Counted from the stretch's first letter, positions 16,626-24,652 are shown. The stretch is 43,278 nucleotides of DNA from Mycobacterium palustre (GCF_002101785.1 NZ_LQPJ01000152.1:1-43278), one strand, 5' to 3'. Program-made: numbers and translations. Notes: generated by a model from the letters alone, not told the origin.

Positions 16626-17288
16626 ATGAGCACACTGCACAAGGTCAAGGCCTACTTCGGTATGGCTCCGATGGAGGATTACGACGACGAGTACTACGAC
16701 GACCGGGCCCCGTCCCGGGGCTTCCCGCGGCCGCGGTTCGACGACGGATATGGCCGCCTGGACGGCCGCTACGAGGGCCGCGACTACGAGGATGTCCGGG
16801 ACCCGCGCGGCGAGCCCGCCGACTACCCGCCGAGCAGCTACCGCGGCGGCTACGGGGACGACCCCCGCTACGGCGCCATCCACCCGCGCGACTTCGAGCG
16901 GCCCGAGATGCCCAGGCCGCGCCTGGGGTCGTGGCTGCGCAACACCACCCGCGGGGCGCTGGCGATGGACCCGCGCCGGATGGCGATGATGTTCGAAGAA
17001 GGCCACCCGCTGTCGAAGATCACCACGCTTCGGCCTAAGGATTACAGCGAGGCCCGCACCATCGGCGAGCGCTTCCGCGACGGCACCCCGGTCATCATGG
17101 ACCTGGTCTCGATGGACAACGCCGACGCCAAGCGGCTCGTCGACTTCGCCGCCGGCCTGGCCTTTGCGCTGCGCGGCTCGTTCGACAAGGTCGCCACCAA
17201 GGTGTTCCTGCTGTCTCCCGCCGACGTCGACGTGTCGCCCGAGGAGCGCCGCCGGATCGCCGAAACCGGGTTCTACGCTTACCAATAG
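16626..17288 (+). CDS. sepF: Cell division protein SepF
   Basis: Membrane-tethering partner of FtsZ that stabilises the Z ring; essential in mycobacteria. It has 220 residues. The N-terminal amphipathic helix (MSTLHKVKAYFGM) would insert in the membrane. A disordered Asp/Tyr/Arg/Gly-rich linker (about 17-120) precedes the SepF core (about 130-215) with the conserved RPKDYSEAR and FLLSPADVDVS. Upstream AGAAGGGG at 16611-16618 is the ribosome binding site. Independent of yggS by 65 bases, and followed by a 200-base gap rich in short repeats. Confidence 0.95.
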   Translation: MSTLHKVKAYFGMAPMEDYDDEYYDDRAPSRGFPRPRFDDGYGRLDGRYEGRDYEDVRDPRGEPADYPPSSYRGGYGDDPRYGAIHPRDFERPEMPRPRLGSWLRNTTRGALAMDPRRMAMMFEEGHPLSKITTLRPKDYSEARTIGERFRDGTPVIMDLVSMDNADAKRLVDFAAGLAFALRGSFDKVATKVFLLSPADVDVSPEERRRIAETGFYAYQ

Positions 17289-17323
17289 CCACACCCGATA
17301 GCCACACACCCCATTAGCCACAC
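17286..17323 (+). repeat. Three TAGCCACAC copies starting at the sepF stop
   Basis: TAGCCACAC occurs at 17286-17294, 17299-17307 and 17314-17322. The first copy is the sepF TAG stop with its 3' flank. Spacings are 13 and 15 bases, so this is an imperfect array. Confidence 0.8.
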
Positions 17324-17400
17324 CGGTTTCGCCCGCGGGGCTGGGTCGTCCCCTCGCCCTTCGGCGCCGTCGGCGCGAGAAGTGTGGCCGCACATCAGAG

Positions 17401-17433
17401 TCGGTACGCTCTCGGTACGCTGTCGGTACGCTG
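17401..17433 (+). repeat. 11-bp tandem repeat (3 copies) upstream of the YggT gene
   Basis: TCGGTACGCTC, TCGGTACGCTG and TCGGTACGCTG lie head to tail at 17401, 17412 and 17423, ending 56 bases before the YggT start. The 11-base period places the core GGTACG on one DNA face, as in operator arrays, but slippage duplication is an equal explanation. Confidence 0.9.
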
Positions 17434-17489
17434 GCGATTGCCGCACGAGGGCGCGGCTGACATCTCATCGGTAAGGTCGGGCTTCGAAG

Positions 17490-17780
17490 TTGGTGCTGTT
17501 CTTTCAGATCCTCGGGTTCGCGCTGTTCATTTTCTGGCTGCTGCTCATCGCCCGGGTCGTCGTCGAGTTCATCCGGTCGTTCAGCCGTGACTGGCGCCCC
17601 ACCGGCGTCACCGTGGTGATCCTCGAGATCATCATGTCCATCACCGACCCGCCGGTGAAGCTGCTGCGCCGGCTGATCCCCCAGCTGACCATCGGCGCGG
17701 TCCGCTTCGACCTGTCCATCATGGTGCTGCTGCTCGTCGCCTTCATCGGCATGCAACTGGCGTTCGGCGCCGCGGCGTGA
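17490..17780 (+). CDS. YggT family membrane protein
   Basis: Small integral membrane protein (96 residues) of the YggT family, with two hydrophobic segments (about 3-25 and 70-93) flanking the conserved DPPVKLLRRLIP loop. The family sits between sepF and divIVA in many Gram-positives and is linked to membrane organisation at the division site or to osmotic tolerance; a molecular function is not established. The likely start is the TTG at 17490, giving the length I recall for the M. tuberculosis homologue; GTG at 17493 is an alternative. Confidence 0.85.
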   Translation: MVLFFQILGFALFIFWLLLIARVVVEFIRSFSRDWRPTGVTVVILEIIMSITDPPVKLLRRLIPQLTIGAVRFDLSIMVLLLVAFIGMQLAFGAAA

Positions 17781-17840
17781 GGCCGCTACCGGAGCCCGGA
17801 GACGGTTCGGCCACGCTTTAGCCTCGGTTCGGCGGCCGCG

Positions 17841-17910
17841 ATTTAAAAATTCTAAGGATTTGGATTTTATTGGTCTTAGTGTGTGAAATTGGTTCTTATT
17901 AATTGGCCTA
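17841..17910. promoter_or_regulatory. Very AT-rich element upstream of wag31
   Basis: This 70-base stretch has about 27% GC, the lowest in the window, inside the 238-base gap before wag31. It contains runs such as TTTAAAAATTCTAA and TTCTTATTAATT. Such tracts can act as UP-like elements, as curved DNA or as sites for AT-binding nucleoid proteins such as Lsr2. Which applies is not visible from sequence. Confidence 0.5.
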
Positions 17911-17951
17911 ATCGGCTACCGCAGGGTCTGGTGTGACAGGATGGACGGCAG

Positions 17952-17982
17952 TTGCATGACGGCAACCACTCCGTTCTACACT
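17952..17982 (+). promoter_or_regulatory. Candidate wag31 promoter
   Basis: TTGCAT at 17952-17957 and TACACT at 17977-17982 form a sigma-A-like pair with a slightly long 19-base spacer. Transcription would start near 17989, giving a leader of about 30 bases with a purine-rich ribosome binding site (GAGGGGA at 18007-18013) before the ATG at 18019. Confidence 0.4.
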
Positions 17983-18018
17983 TTCCAGATCGTTTGACAG
18001 GAACTCGAGGGGACGACA

Positions 18019-18819
18019 ATGCCGCTTACACCAGCCGACGTCCACAATGTGGCGTTCAGTAAGCCGCCGATCGGCAAGCGCGGTTACAACGAAGATGAGG
18101 TCGACGCCTTCCTCGACCTGGTGGAGAACGAGCTGACGCGGCTCATCGAAGAGAACACCGATCTGCGCCAACGCATCGAGGAGCTGGACCGCGAGCTGGC
18201 CGCCGCAGGCGGCGCCGGCGGCGCGCAGCCCACCAAGGCGATCCCGGCGTTCGAGCCCGAACCCGAACCGGTCAGGGCGGCGTCGGCCCCCGTCGCCGCC
18301 CCCGCCGCCGCCGCGGGAACCAACGAGGAGCAGGCCATGAAGGCGGCGCGGGTGCTGAGCCTGGCGCAGGACACCGCGGACCGGCTGACCAGCACCGCGA
18401 AGGCCGAATCCGAAAAGATGCTGGCCGACGCCCGCGCCAATGCCGACCAGATCCTCAGCGAGGCCCGTCACACCGCCGAGACCACCGTCGCCGAGGCCCG
18501 CCAGCGTGCCGACGCGATGCTCGCCGACGCCCAGACCCGCTCGGAGGCCCAGCTGCGCCAGGCCCAGGAGAAGGCCGACGCGCTGCAGGCCGACGCCGAG
18601 CGCAAACACTCCGAGATCATGGGGACCATCAACCAGCAACGCACCGTGCTGGAAGGCCGCCTCGAACAGCTCCGTACCTTCGAACGCGAATACCGCACTC
18701 GCCTCAAGACCTACCTGGAATCCCAGCTCGAGGAGCTCGGCCAGCGCGGATCGGCGGCGCCCGTCGACTCCAGCGCCGACGCCGGGGGGTTCGACCAATT
18801 CAACCGCGGTAGTAACTAG
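18019..18819 (+). CDS. wag31: Polar growth protein Wag31 (DivIVA)
   Basis: Coiled-coil scaffold that marks the poles and organises apical cell-wall synthesis. It has 266 residues. The N-terminal DivIVA domain (about 1-60, with the membrane-binding MPLTPADVHNVAFSKPP start) is followed by an Ala/Pro/Glu linker (about 61-110) and a long coiled coil (about 112-245) rich in Ala, Glu, Gln and Arg. Thr72 in QPTKAIP corresponds by context to the Thr73 phosphosite of M. tuberculosis Wag31 (PknA target); that equivalence is inferred. Confidence 0.95.
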   Translation: MPLTPADVHNVAFSKPPIGKRGYNEDEVDAFLDLVENELTRLIEENTDLRQRIEELDRELAAAGGAGGAQPTKAIPAFEPEPEPVRAASAPVAAPAAAAGTNEEQAMKAARVLSLAQDTADRLTSTAKAESEKMLADARANADQILSEARHTAETTVAEARQRADAMLADAQTRSEAQLRQAQEKADALQADAERKHSEIMGTINQQRTVLEGRLEQLRTFEREYRTRLKTYLESQLEELGQRGSAAPVDSSADAGGFDQFNRGSN

Positions 18820-18878
18820 CCTCAGAACGTGCCCGCACTGAACCTGGCACTCCCGCTCGTCGGCTGGAGGGATGACCG

Positions 18879-19292
18879 ATGCTGATCATTGCCCTGGTAC
18901 TGGCCCTCATCGGGCTGGTCGCACTGGTGTTCGCGGTCGTCACCAGCAACGAGTTGGTGGCCTGGGTGTGCATCGGCGCCAGCGTTTTGGGCGTGGTGCT
19001 GCTGATCATCGACGCCCTGCGGGAACGCCAGCGGCGCGACGTCCGCGGCGGCGACGCGCACGACGTCGGAGACCTTGAAGGCGACGCCCAGGACGACGCT
19101 GAAGACGCCGCTGAGGACGCCGCTGAGGATAACGCCGACGCCCCGGTCGACTACCCCGAGGAAGTCCCGCCGGAGAGCGATCTTCACCCGGCCACCTACG
19201 ACACCACCGTCGGCGAGTCGTCGCAGGGCTTCGAAACGAGCGATGAGTCGGCCGTCCCCGCCGACGGACGCAGCGACGACCACGCGAAGTAA
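18879..19292 (+). CDS. Small membrane protein with acidic tail
   Basis: 137 residues with two membrane helices near the N-terminus (about 2-22 and 26-45), a short basic stretch (RERQRRD) and then a long acidic, probably disordered cytoplasmic tail. The tail contains an in-frame EDAA repeat. GGAGGG at 18866-18871 sets the ATG at 18879. The gene follows wag31 on the same strand, as Rv2144c does in M. tuberculosis. Function unknown. Its stop lies five bases from the stop of the convergent phosphoribosyltransferase gene. Confidence 0.8.
   Translation: MLIIALVLALIGLVALVFAVVTSNELVAWVCIGASVLGVVLLIIDALRERQRRDVRGGDAHDVGDLEGDAQDDAEDAAEDAAEDNADAPVDYPEEVPPESDLHPATYDTTVGESSQGFETSDESAVPADGRSDDHAK
19098..19133 (+). 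repeat. 12-bp in-frame acidic repeat (3 units)
   Basis: GCTGAAGACGCC, GCTGAGGACGCC and GCTGAGGATAAC lie in tandem at 19098, 19110 and 19122. They encode an Ala-Glu-Asp-Ala-type repeat in the tail of the small membrane protein and preserve frame. Confidence 0.85.
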
Positions 19293-19297
19293 CGCCC

Positions 19298-19975
19298 TCA
19301 GCCGGTCGGCGTCCCGAGCAGCTCGCGCACCTCATCGTCGCTGACCTGATGGAAGTCGGCGTAAACCTGCCCGACGGCCTCGAATCCCGGCGGCATGGTC
19401 GCGCACACCACATCGTCGGCTTCCTTGGCGAGCTCGCGGCACGTCGACTCCGGCCCGACGGGGACCGCGACGACGATCGATTCGGCGCCCGCGGCCCGCA
19501 CCGCACGGACCGCGGCCAAGATGCTCGCGCCGGTGGCGATGCCGTCGTCGACCAGGATGACCGTCTTGCCGCGGGGGTCGGCGATCGGACGCCCGCCCCG
19601 GTAGGCCTGCTCGCGGCGGGTGAGCTCGGCCGTCTCGCTGGCGATCACCTCGCGGACCTCCTCGTCGGTGATGTGCAGGCTGGAGATCACGTTGTCGTTC
19701 ATCACCACCCCGCCGCCGCTGGCCAACGCCCCCATCGCGAGCTCCGACCAGCGCGGCACGCCGAGCTTGCGGACCAAGAACACGTCCATCGGGGCGTGCA
19801 GCGCCGCCGCGACCTCCCAAGCCACGGGCACCCCGCCGCGGGCCAGCCCGAGGACCAGCACGCCTTCTTTGTCGCGGTAGGACGCCAGCTCGTCGGCCAG
19901 GGCGCGACCGGCCTCGCGACGATCGCGGAACGTGCGCGTCGAGGTTCTCCGGAGAAAGCCGCTCGGTGGGTTCAT
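19298..19975 (-). CDS. Phosphoribosyltransferase-domain protein
   Basis: 225 residues from the ATG at 19975. The type I PRTase fold is marked by the PRPP loop VILVDDGIATGAS near residues 136-148 and by GLARGGVPVAWEVA near the N-terminus. These proteins are usually annotated as putative phosphoribosyltransferases; the substrate base is not predictable. The frame is open for 49 more codons upstream but that part has no family likeness. A homologue (Rv2143) is at the same place in M. tuberculosis. It converges on the wag31-side gene with a five-base gap. Confidence 0.8.
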   Translation of the reverse strand: MNPPSGFLRRTSTRTFRDRREAGRALADELASYRDKEGVLVLGLARGGVPVAWEVAAALHAPMDVFLVRKLGVPRWSELAMGALASGGGVVMNDNVISSLHITDEEVREVIASETAELTRREQAYRGGRPIADPRGKTVILVDDGIATGASILAAVRAVRAAGAESIVVAVPVGPESTCRELAKEADDVVCATMPPGFEAVGQVYADFHQVSDDEVRELLGTPTG

Positions 19976-20180
19976 AGGTCGCCATTCGCCAGGCTCTTGG
20001 CCTGCCTCAAGCCTACGTGTGGCGGCCGGGGCCTCCAAAACGCATTCGTGGAACCGCGATTGGCAGTGTGCCGATCGGCAGTGGGAAAGACTCGGCGCTT
20101 CATCCGAAATGGGCCGCAGCATCGCTTGCGCACGAGAGCCGTCTACCCGGCGCCGAAGCGGCGTCCGGCCATAGATTTTG

Positions 20181-20266
20181 TGTCCGAGGGGGGACTTGAA
20201 CCCCCACGCCCATTAGTAGGGCACTAGCACCTCAAGCTAGCGCGTCTGCCATTCCGCCACTCGGAC
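20181..20266 (-). tRNA. tRNA-Leu (anticodon GAG)
   Basis: An 86-base class II tRNA. On the - strand the acceptor GTCCGAG (20266-20260) pairs with CTCGGAC near the 3' end, and the discriminator is A. The anticodon arm CTAGC-TTGAGGT-GCTAG gives anticodon GAG, reading CUC/CUU. A long variable arm (TGCCCTACTAATGGGCG) and the T arm GGGGG-TTCAAGT-CCCCC follow. CCA is not encoded: the next bases are CAA. Confidence 0.95.
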
Positions 20267-20293
20267 AAGACCAACCGCATGGGTTGGCAGCTA

Positions 20294-20323
20294 AGGCTAT
20301 CGGATCGGTCCCCGCGGACCCAA
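20294..20323 (-). promoter_or_regulatory. Candidate tRNA-Leu promoter
   Basis: Read on the - strand, TTGGGT (20323-20318) and TAGCCT (20299-20294) are separated by 18 bases. Transcription would begin near 20287, some 20 bases before the mature tRNA 5' end. The upstream hexamer sits at the edge of the 28-base repeat copy. Confidence 0.35.
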
Positions 20324-20324
20324 C

Positions 20325-20410
20325 CCAGCTCGCCGACGATGCGGCCCGCATGGCGGGCGGAGGAGGAGGCGGGCAATTTAATCCAGCTCGCCGACGATGC
20401 GGCCCGCATG
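20325..20410 (+). repeat. 28-bp direct repeat, 58-bp period, before dapE2
   Basis: An identical 28-base segment beginning CCAGCTCGCCGACGATGC occurs at 20325-20352 and again at 20383-20410. The 30 bases between are unrelated and include a GGAGGAGGAGGCGGGC purine run. The pair lies between tRNA-Leu and dapE2. Confidence 0.9.
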
Positions 20411-20476
20411 CGCCCTGCGCCCGCCCCCGACCGCAGCGCGGGCCGAGTGCCGCCGGCAATGGTAGGAAAGGTGGTT

Positions 20477-21832
20477 GTGACCGTTGAAAGCCGGGGAAGC
20501 GAGGGTTCCACCAATCCGCGCGACGACGTGGTCGAGGTCGTCAGCAGCTTGATCCGGTTCGACACCACAAACACCGGCGACCCCGAGACGACGCGGGGTG
20601 AGGCCGAATGCGCGCACTGGGTCGCCGAGCGGCTCGCCGAGGTCGGCTACCAGCCGCAGTACGTCGAATCCGGCGCGCCCGGGAGGGGCAACGTCGTGGT
20701 GCGCCTCGAGGGCGCGGACAGGTCGCGCGGCGCCCTGCTGATCCACGGCCACCTCGACGTCGTGCCGGCCGAGCCCGCCGATTGGAGCGTGCACCCGTTT
20801 TCCGGCGCCGTGGAGGACGGCTTCGTCTGGGGGCGCGGCGCGGTCGACATGAAGAACATGGTCGGCATGATGATCGTCGTCGCGCGGCACTTGCGGCGGT
20901 CGGGCATCGTGCCGCCACGCGATCTGGTGTTCGCTTTCCTCGCCGACGAGGAGCACGGCGGCACCTACGGGGCGCAATGGTTGGTCGACAACAGGCCCGA
21001 GCTGTTCGAGGGTGTCACCGAGGCGATCGGCGAAGTGGGCGGGTTCTCGCTGACCGTGCCGCGCCGCGACGGCGGCGAGCGCAGGCTCTATTTGATCGAG
21101 ACGGCCGAGAAGGGGCTGTCGTGGATGCGGTTGACGGCCCGCGGCCCGGCCGGCCACGGCTCGATGGCCCACGACCGCAACGCGGTGACCGCCGTCGCCG
21201 AGGCCGTCGCCCGACTGGGCCGGCACCGGTTTCCCCTCGTGATCACCCACGCCGTCGACCAGTTTCTGGCGGCGGTCAGCGACGAGACCGGGCTGACGTT
21301 CGACACCGAGGCAAAAGACCTCGAGGGGACGATCGAAAAGCTGGGGCCGATGGCCCGCATGCTCAACGCCGTGCTGCGCGACACCGCCAATCCGACGATG
21401 CTCAAGGCCGGCTACAAGGCCAACGTCATTCCGGCGACGGCCGAAGCGGTGGTGGACTGCCGCATCCTTCCGGGCCGCAAGGCGGCGTTCGAGGCCGAGG
21501 TCGACCGGCTGCTCGGCCCCGACGTCACCCGGGAATGGATCAGGGACCAGCCGTCGTATGAGACCGGGTTTGACGGCGATTTGGTCGATGCGATGAACGC
21601 CGCGGTGCTGGCGCTCGACCCCGACGCCCGGACCGTGCCGTATATGCTTTCCGGCGGCACCGACGCGAAGGCCTTCGCGCGCTTGGGCATTCGCTGCTTC
21701 GGTTTCGCCCCGCTGCGCCTACCGCCGGACCTGGATTTCAGCGCGCTGTTCCACGGCGTGGACGAACGGGTACCCGTCGATGCGCTGAGGTTCGGCACCG
21801 ACGTGCTGACCCACTTCCTGACGCACTGCTAG
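20477..21832 (+). CDS. dapE2: M20 family metallopeptidase (annotated DapE2 in mycobacteria)
   Basis: Two-zinc M20/ArgE/DapE hydrolase of 451 residues. Metal-ligand motifs are clear: HGHLDVVP, GRGAVDMKNM and DEEHGGTYG; the dimerisation domain has the GHGSMAH motif, and SGGTDAKAF closes the site. It resembles M20 dipeptidase-type enzymes more than true succinyl-DAP desuccinylase, so the gene name is conventional. GTG at 20477 with AGGAAAGG at 20464-20470 was chosen. The frame stays open back to 20279, but that stretch includes the duplicated 28-base repeat and lacks family similarity. Confidence 0.85.
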   Translation: MTVESRGSEGSTNPRDDVVEVVSSLIRFDTTNTGDPETTRGEAECAHWVAERLAEVGYQPQYVESGAPGRGNVVVRLEGADRSRGALLIHGHLDVVPAEPADWSVHPFSGAVEDGFVWGRGAVDMKNMVGMMIVVARHLRRSGIVPPRDLVFAFLADEEHGGTYGAQWLVDNRPELFEGVTEAIGEVGGFSLTVPRRDGGERRLYLIETAEKGLSWMRLTARGPAGHGSMAHDRNAVTAVAEAVARLGRHRFPLVITHAVDQFLAAVSDETGLTFDTEAKDLEGTIEKLGPMARMLNAVLRDTANPTMLKAGYKANVIPATAEAVVDCRILPGRKAAFEAEVDRLLGPDVTREWIRDQPSYETGFDGDLVDAMNAAVLALDPDARTVPYMLSGGTDAKAFARLGIRCFGFAPLRLPPDLDFSALFHGVDERVPVDALRFGTDVLTHFLTHC

Positions 21833-21857
21833 CCAACAAGACACGAGAGGATCGCCG

Positions 21858-22388
21858 ATGAGCCTGCCGCCCGACCCGTACGACGCGCTGCCCAAGCTGC
21901 CGTTGTTCAGCCTGGAATCGAACTCGATCACCAACGGTCAGCCGCTGGCCACACCGCAAGTCAGCGGGCTTATGGGCGCCGGGGGTGAGGACGTGAGCCC
22001 GCAGCTGAGCTGGTCGGGCTTCCCCGAGGAGACCCGCAGCTTCGCCGTCACCGTTTATGACCCCGACGCCCCGACCCTGTCCGGATTCTGGCACTGGGCG
22101 GTGGCCAACCTGCCTGCCGACGTGACGGAGTTGCCCGACGGCGCCGGCGATGGCCGCCAGCTTCCCGGCGGGGCCCTGACGCTGGTGAACGACGCCGGGA
22201 TGCGCCGCTACGTCGGCGCCGCGCCGCCCCCGGGCCACGGCCCGCATCGCTACTACGTCGCGGTGCACGCGGTGGACGTCGAGAAGCTGGACCTGACCGA
22301 GGACGCCAGCCCGGCGTTTTTGGGGTTCAACCTTTTTCAGCACGCGATCGCGCGGGCCTACATCTACGGCACGTACGAGCAGACCTAA
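21858..22388 (+). CDS. PEBP-like protein (YbhB/YbcL family)
   Basis: 176-residue phosphatidylethanolamine-binding-protein fold, homologous to TB18.6 (Rv2140c). Ligand-pocket motifs YDPDAPTLSGFWHW (about 67-80) and the GPHRYYVAVHAV strand are present. No signal peptide is visible, so it is cytoplasmic. The family binds anionic small ligands or phospholipid heads; the bacterial role is unsettled. It starts 25 bases after dapE2 with GAGAGGA as ribosome binding site, so the two are probably cotranscribed. Confidence 0.9.
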   Translation: MSLPPDPYDALPKLPLFSLESNSITNGQPLATPQVSGLMGAGGEDVSPQLSWSGFPEETRSFAVTVYDPDAPTLSGFWHWAVANLPADVTELPDGAGDGRQLPGGALTLVNDAGMRRYVGAAPPPGHGPHRYYVAVHAVDVEKLDLTEDASPAFLGFNLFQHAIARAYIYGTYEQT

Positions 22389-22450
22389 GCGCGGCCATCC
22401 TGGGCGGTCGGCCGCACCCTGCGCCCATGCCGCTTGTCGGTGGGCAGGCA

Positions 22451-22456
22451 TATCAT
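22451..22456 (+). promoter_or_regulatory. TATCAT box before the DUF222/HNH gene
   Basis: TATCAT ends seven bases before the ATG at 22464, the spacing expected when transcription starts at or next to the start codon (leaderless mRNA). No Shine-Dalgarno sequence precedes the ATG, which supports this reading. Confidence 0.45.
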
Positions 22457-22463
22457 TTCGAAC

Positions 22464-23861
22464 ATGAGTTCGACCACCCGCGAGCAGGTCCGGAAGGACT
22501 TCGATGCGCTGCACACCGCCGTGTCGCGGGTCGTCGAGCACGAGTACGACGCGTTGACCACGCCGGAGCGCCTGGCGTTGCTCGAGCGGCTCGAGCAGGA
22601 GACGCGCAGGTTGCGCGTGCCGGGGCATGCGCTGATCAATCAGCTGGGCGAGCAGGCCGGGCCCGCCGAGCTGGGTGGCAGGTTGTCCCACGTGGTGGCC
22701 GATCGGCTGCGGATCACCCGCAGCGAGGCCACCCGGCGGGTGGCGGAGGCCGCCGACTTGGGGCCGCGGCACGCGTTGACCGGTGAATCGCTAAAGCCGC
22801 GGCTTGCGGTCACCGCGGCGGCCGAACGCGCGGGCCAGGCCGGCGCGGCCCACGTGGCGGTGATCCGCCGGTTTTTGGAGGGGCTGCCGGGCTGGGTGGA
22901 CGCGGCGACGCGGGAACGCGCCGAGGCCGACCTGGCCGGCTTGGCCGCCCAGTATCGTCCCGAGCAGGTGCGCGACTGGGCCGATCTGATCACCTATTAC
23001 CTCAATCCCGACGGCGACTACACCGACGAGGACCGTGCCCGCCGCCGCGGGCTGACGCTGGGCAAGCAGGGCGCCGACGGCATGTCGGAGCTGCGGGCGC
23101 TGCTGACCCCGGAGGCCCGCGCCACCCTCGAGGCGGTGCTGGCCAAGACCGCCGCCCCGGGGATGTGCAATCCCGATGACGACGCCCCCGTCGTGGACGG
23201 GCCGGCCGATGCCGAGGCGGTGCGCCGCGACACTCGCAGCGCACCCCAGCGCAACCACGACGGCCTCAACGCCGGCCTGCGCCCGCTGCTAGCCGGCGGA
23301 AACCTGGGCCAGCACAACGGGTTACCGGCATCGATCATCATCACCACCACGCTGGCCGACCTTGAAGCGGCCGCCGGCAAGGGGCTGACCGGCGGGGGCA
23401 CCCTGCTGCCGATGTCCGATGTCATCCGGATGGCCCGCCACGCCCACCAGTACCTGGCGATCTTCGACCACGGTGAGCCGCTGGCGCTGTATCACACCAA
23501 GCGGCTCGCCTCACCGGCCCAGCGAATCGTCTTGTACGCCAAGGACCGCGGCTGCACCCGTCCCGGCTGCGACGTGCGGGGCTACTGGTGCGAAGTCCAC
23601 CACGTCGAGGACTGGGCCACCACGCGGCGCACCGACGTCGACAAACTCACCTTCGCCTGCGGGGCCGACCACCCCCTGGTCCAACCCGGCGGCTGGACCA
23701 CCCGAAAACGCCACGACGGCACCATCGAATGGATCCCCCCGCCCCACCTCGACTACGGCCAGCCCAGAACCAACACCTTCCATCACCCCGAAAAGCTCCT
23801 GCCCGGCAACGAAGACGGCGGCGACGACGAAAGCCGCGAGGGCGAAGACGGGGCGGCGTGA
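22464..23861 (+). CDS. 13E12-type DUF222 / HNH endonuclease-like protein
   Basis: 465 residues. A helical DUF222 region (about 1-330) precedes a C-terminal HNH domain with CTRPGCDVRGYWCEVHHVEDW and a later Cys-Gly-Ala-Asp-His, which supply zinc Cys and catalytic His. This is the REP13E12 repeat family, present in many copies in mycobacterial genomes; activity on DNA is assumed from the HNH fold. The ATG at 22464 was chosen over a TTG at 22434. In the remembered M. tuberculosis map the flanking genes (PEBP and pyrD) are adjacent, so this gene marks an insertion. Confidence 0.85.
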   Translation: MSSTTREQVRKDFDALHTAVSRVVEHEYDALTTPERLALLERLEQETRRLRVPGHALINQLGEQAGPAELGGRLSHVVADRLRITRSEATRRVAEAADLGPRHALTGESLKPRLAVTAAAERAGQAGAAHVAVIRRFLEGLPGWVDAATRERAEADLAGLAAQYRPEQVRDWADLITYYLNPDGDYTDEDRARRRGLTLGKQGADGMSELRALLTPEARATLEAVLAKTAAPGMCNPDDDAPVVDGPADAEAVRRDTRSAPQRNHDGLNAGLRPLLAGGNLGQHNGLPASIIITTTLADLEAAAGKGLTGGGTLLPMSDVIRMARHAHQYLAIFDHGEPLALYHTKRLASPAQRIVLYAKDRGCTRPGCDVRGYWCEVHHVEDWATTRRTDVDKLTFACGADHPLVQPGGWTTRKRHDGTIEWIPPPHLDYGQPRTNTFHHPEKLLPGNEDGGDDESREGEDGAA

Positions 23862-23886
23862 TCGAACCGGGCACACGCCCCAACGG

Positions 23887-24599
23887 TCAGCGCGGGCTAA
23901 ACCTGCGACCCTCTTGGTCAATGAGGCGTCGCCAGTGTTCGTTGACGTGGTCCGTTTGACGCTCGAGCGGGGGCCTGGGCACGCGAGCGGCGTGTGACGG
24001 GTCGGCACCGAGGAAGTCCAAGACCCGCGCGATCTCGCCGCGATGGTCCGCGTCGAGATCTTCGTAGCGGACCATCAGGACCTGACAGCGCCGGGTGGTG
24101 AAGTAGTCGGTCCATGCCGCCTGTTCGGCGTCGAGGCCGCGTTCTATCGCGACGATCTGCTCGTACGTCGGTGCCAGGGCGGTGAGATCGAACGCGCCCC
24201 GGGCGGCCGCGGGCCGGGCGAGGTAGAGGCCCCAATGGCGGCCCGTGCGCGACGAGCCGGAACATGAAACCACTCGTCGGTGGCCCCGGCGCGAAACAGC
24301 GATATCGCTTGCGCGCGCCGATCGGCCCGGACGATATTGACGAAAACGGCTGCGGGGAAGAGAAATTCGATTGCCGCTCCCGGATCGCCCCGGACGCCGT
24401 TCTCCGTCGCCGCGAACGCCATCACGGTGGCCAGGTAGTCGCGCCAGGAGCAATCCCCCGGCAGCTTCAGATCTTGCTTAGACGCCCCGATGTGGTCGGG
24501 CGTGAAGTACTCCTCGGGCCGGCCGGCCACCCCGGTCGCCACGAGGCCGGCGGCCAGCAGCGAACTACCCGAACGGGGCGTGGAGGCGATGACGTAGGT
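23887..24599 (-). pseudogene. Stf0-type sulfotransferase, frameshifted and lacking a start codon
   Basis: Reading from 24599, one frame gives TYVIASTPRSGSSLLAAGL (PAPS-binding TPRSGSS), then VAGRPEEYFTPDHIG and IVRADRRAQAISLFRAG. Near 24245-24270 it must shift (net one base lost) into the frame that continues RHWGLYLARP, QVLMVRYEDLDADHRG and DHVNEHWRRLID to a TGA at 23887. Both halves match trehalose/Stf0-like sulfotransferases. A good AGGAGG at 24606-24611 is followed at the right distance by ACC, with no ATG/GTG/TTG in frame. Two lesions indicate a dead gene. An internal GTG (24542) is the first usable start but loses the PAPS loop. Confidence 0.85.
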
Positions 24600-24652
24600 G
24601 GTGTGCCTCCTAACCGTCGACCCTCCCGGATCCGGTCGAACAGCAGGTTAAT

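Noticed and set aside
20150..20175. Intrinsic terminator after tRNA-Leu
   Set aside because: Only a five-base stem (CGCCG/CGGCG) with a three-base loop and no T-run could be found.
20279..20476. N-terminal extension of dapE2 back to 20279
   Set aside because: The extension contains the duplicated 28-base repeat, has no M20 similarity, and a good ribosome binding site precedes 20477.
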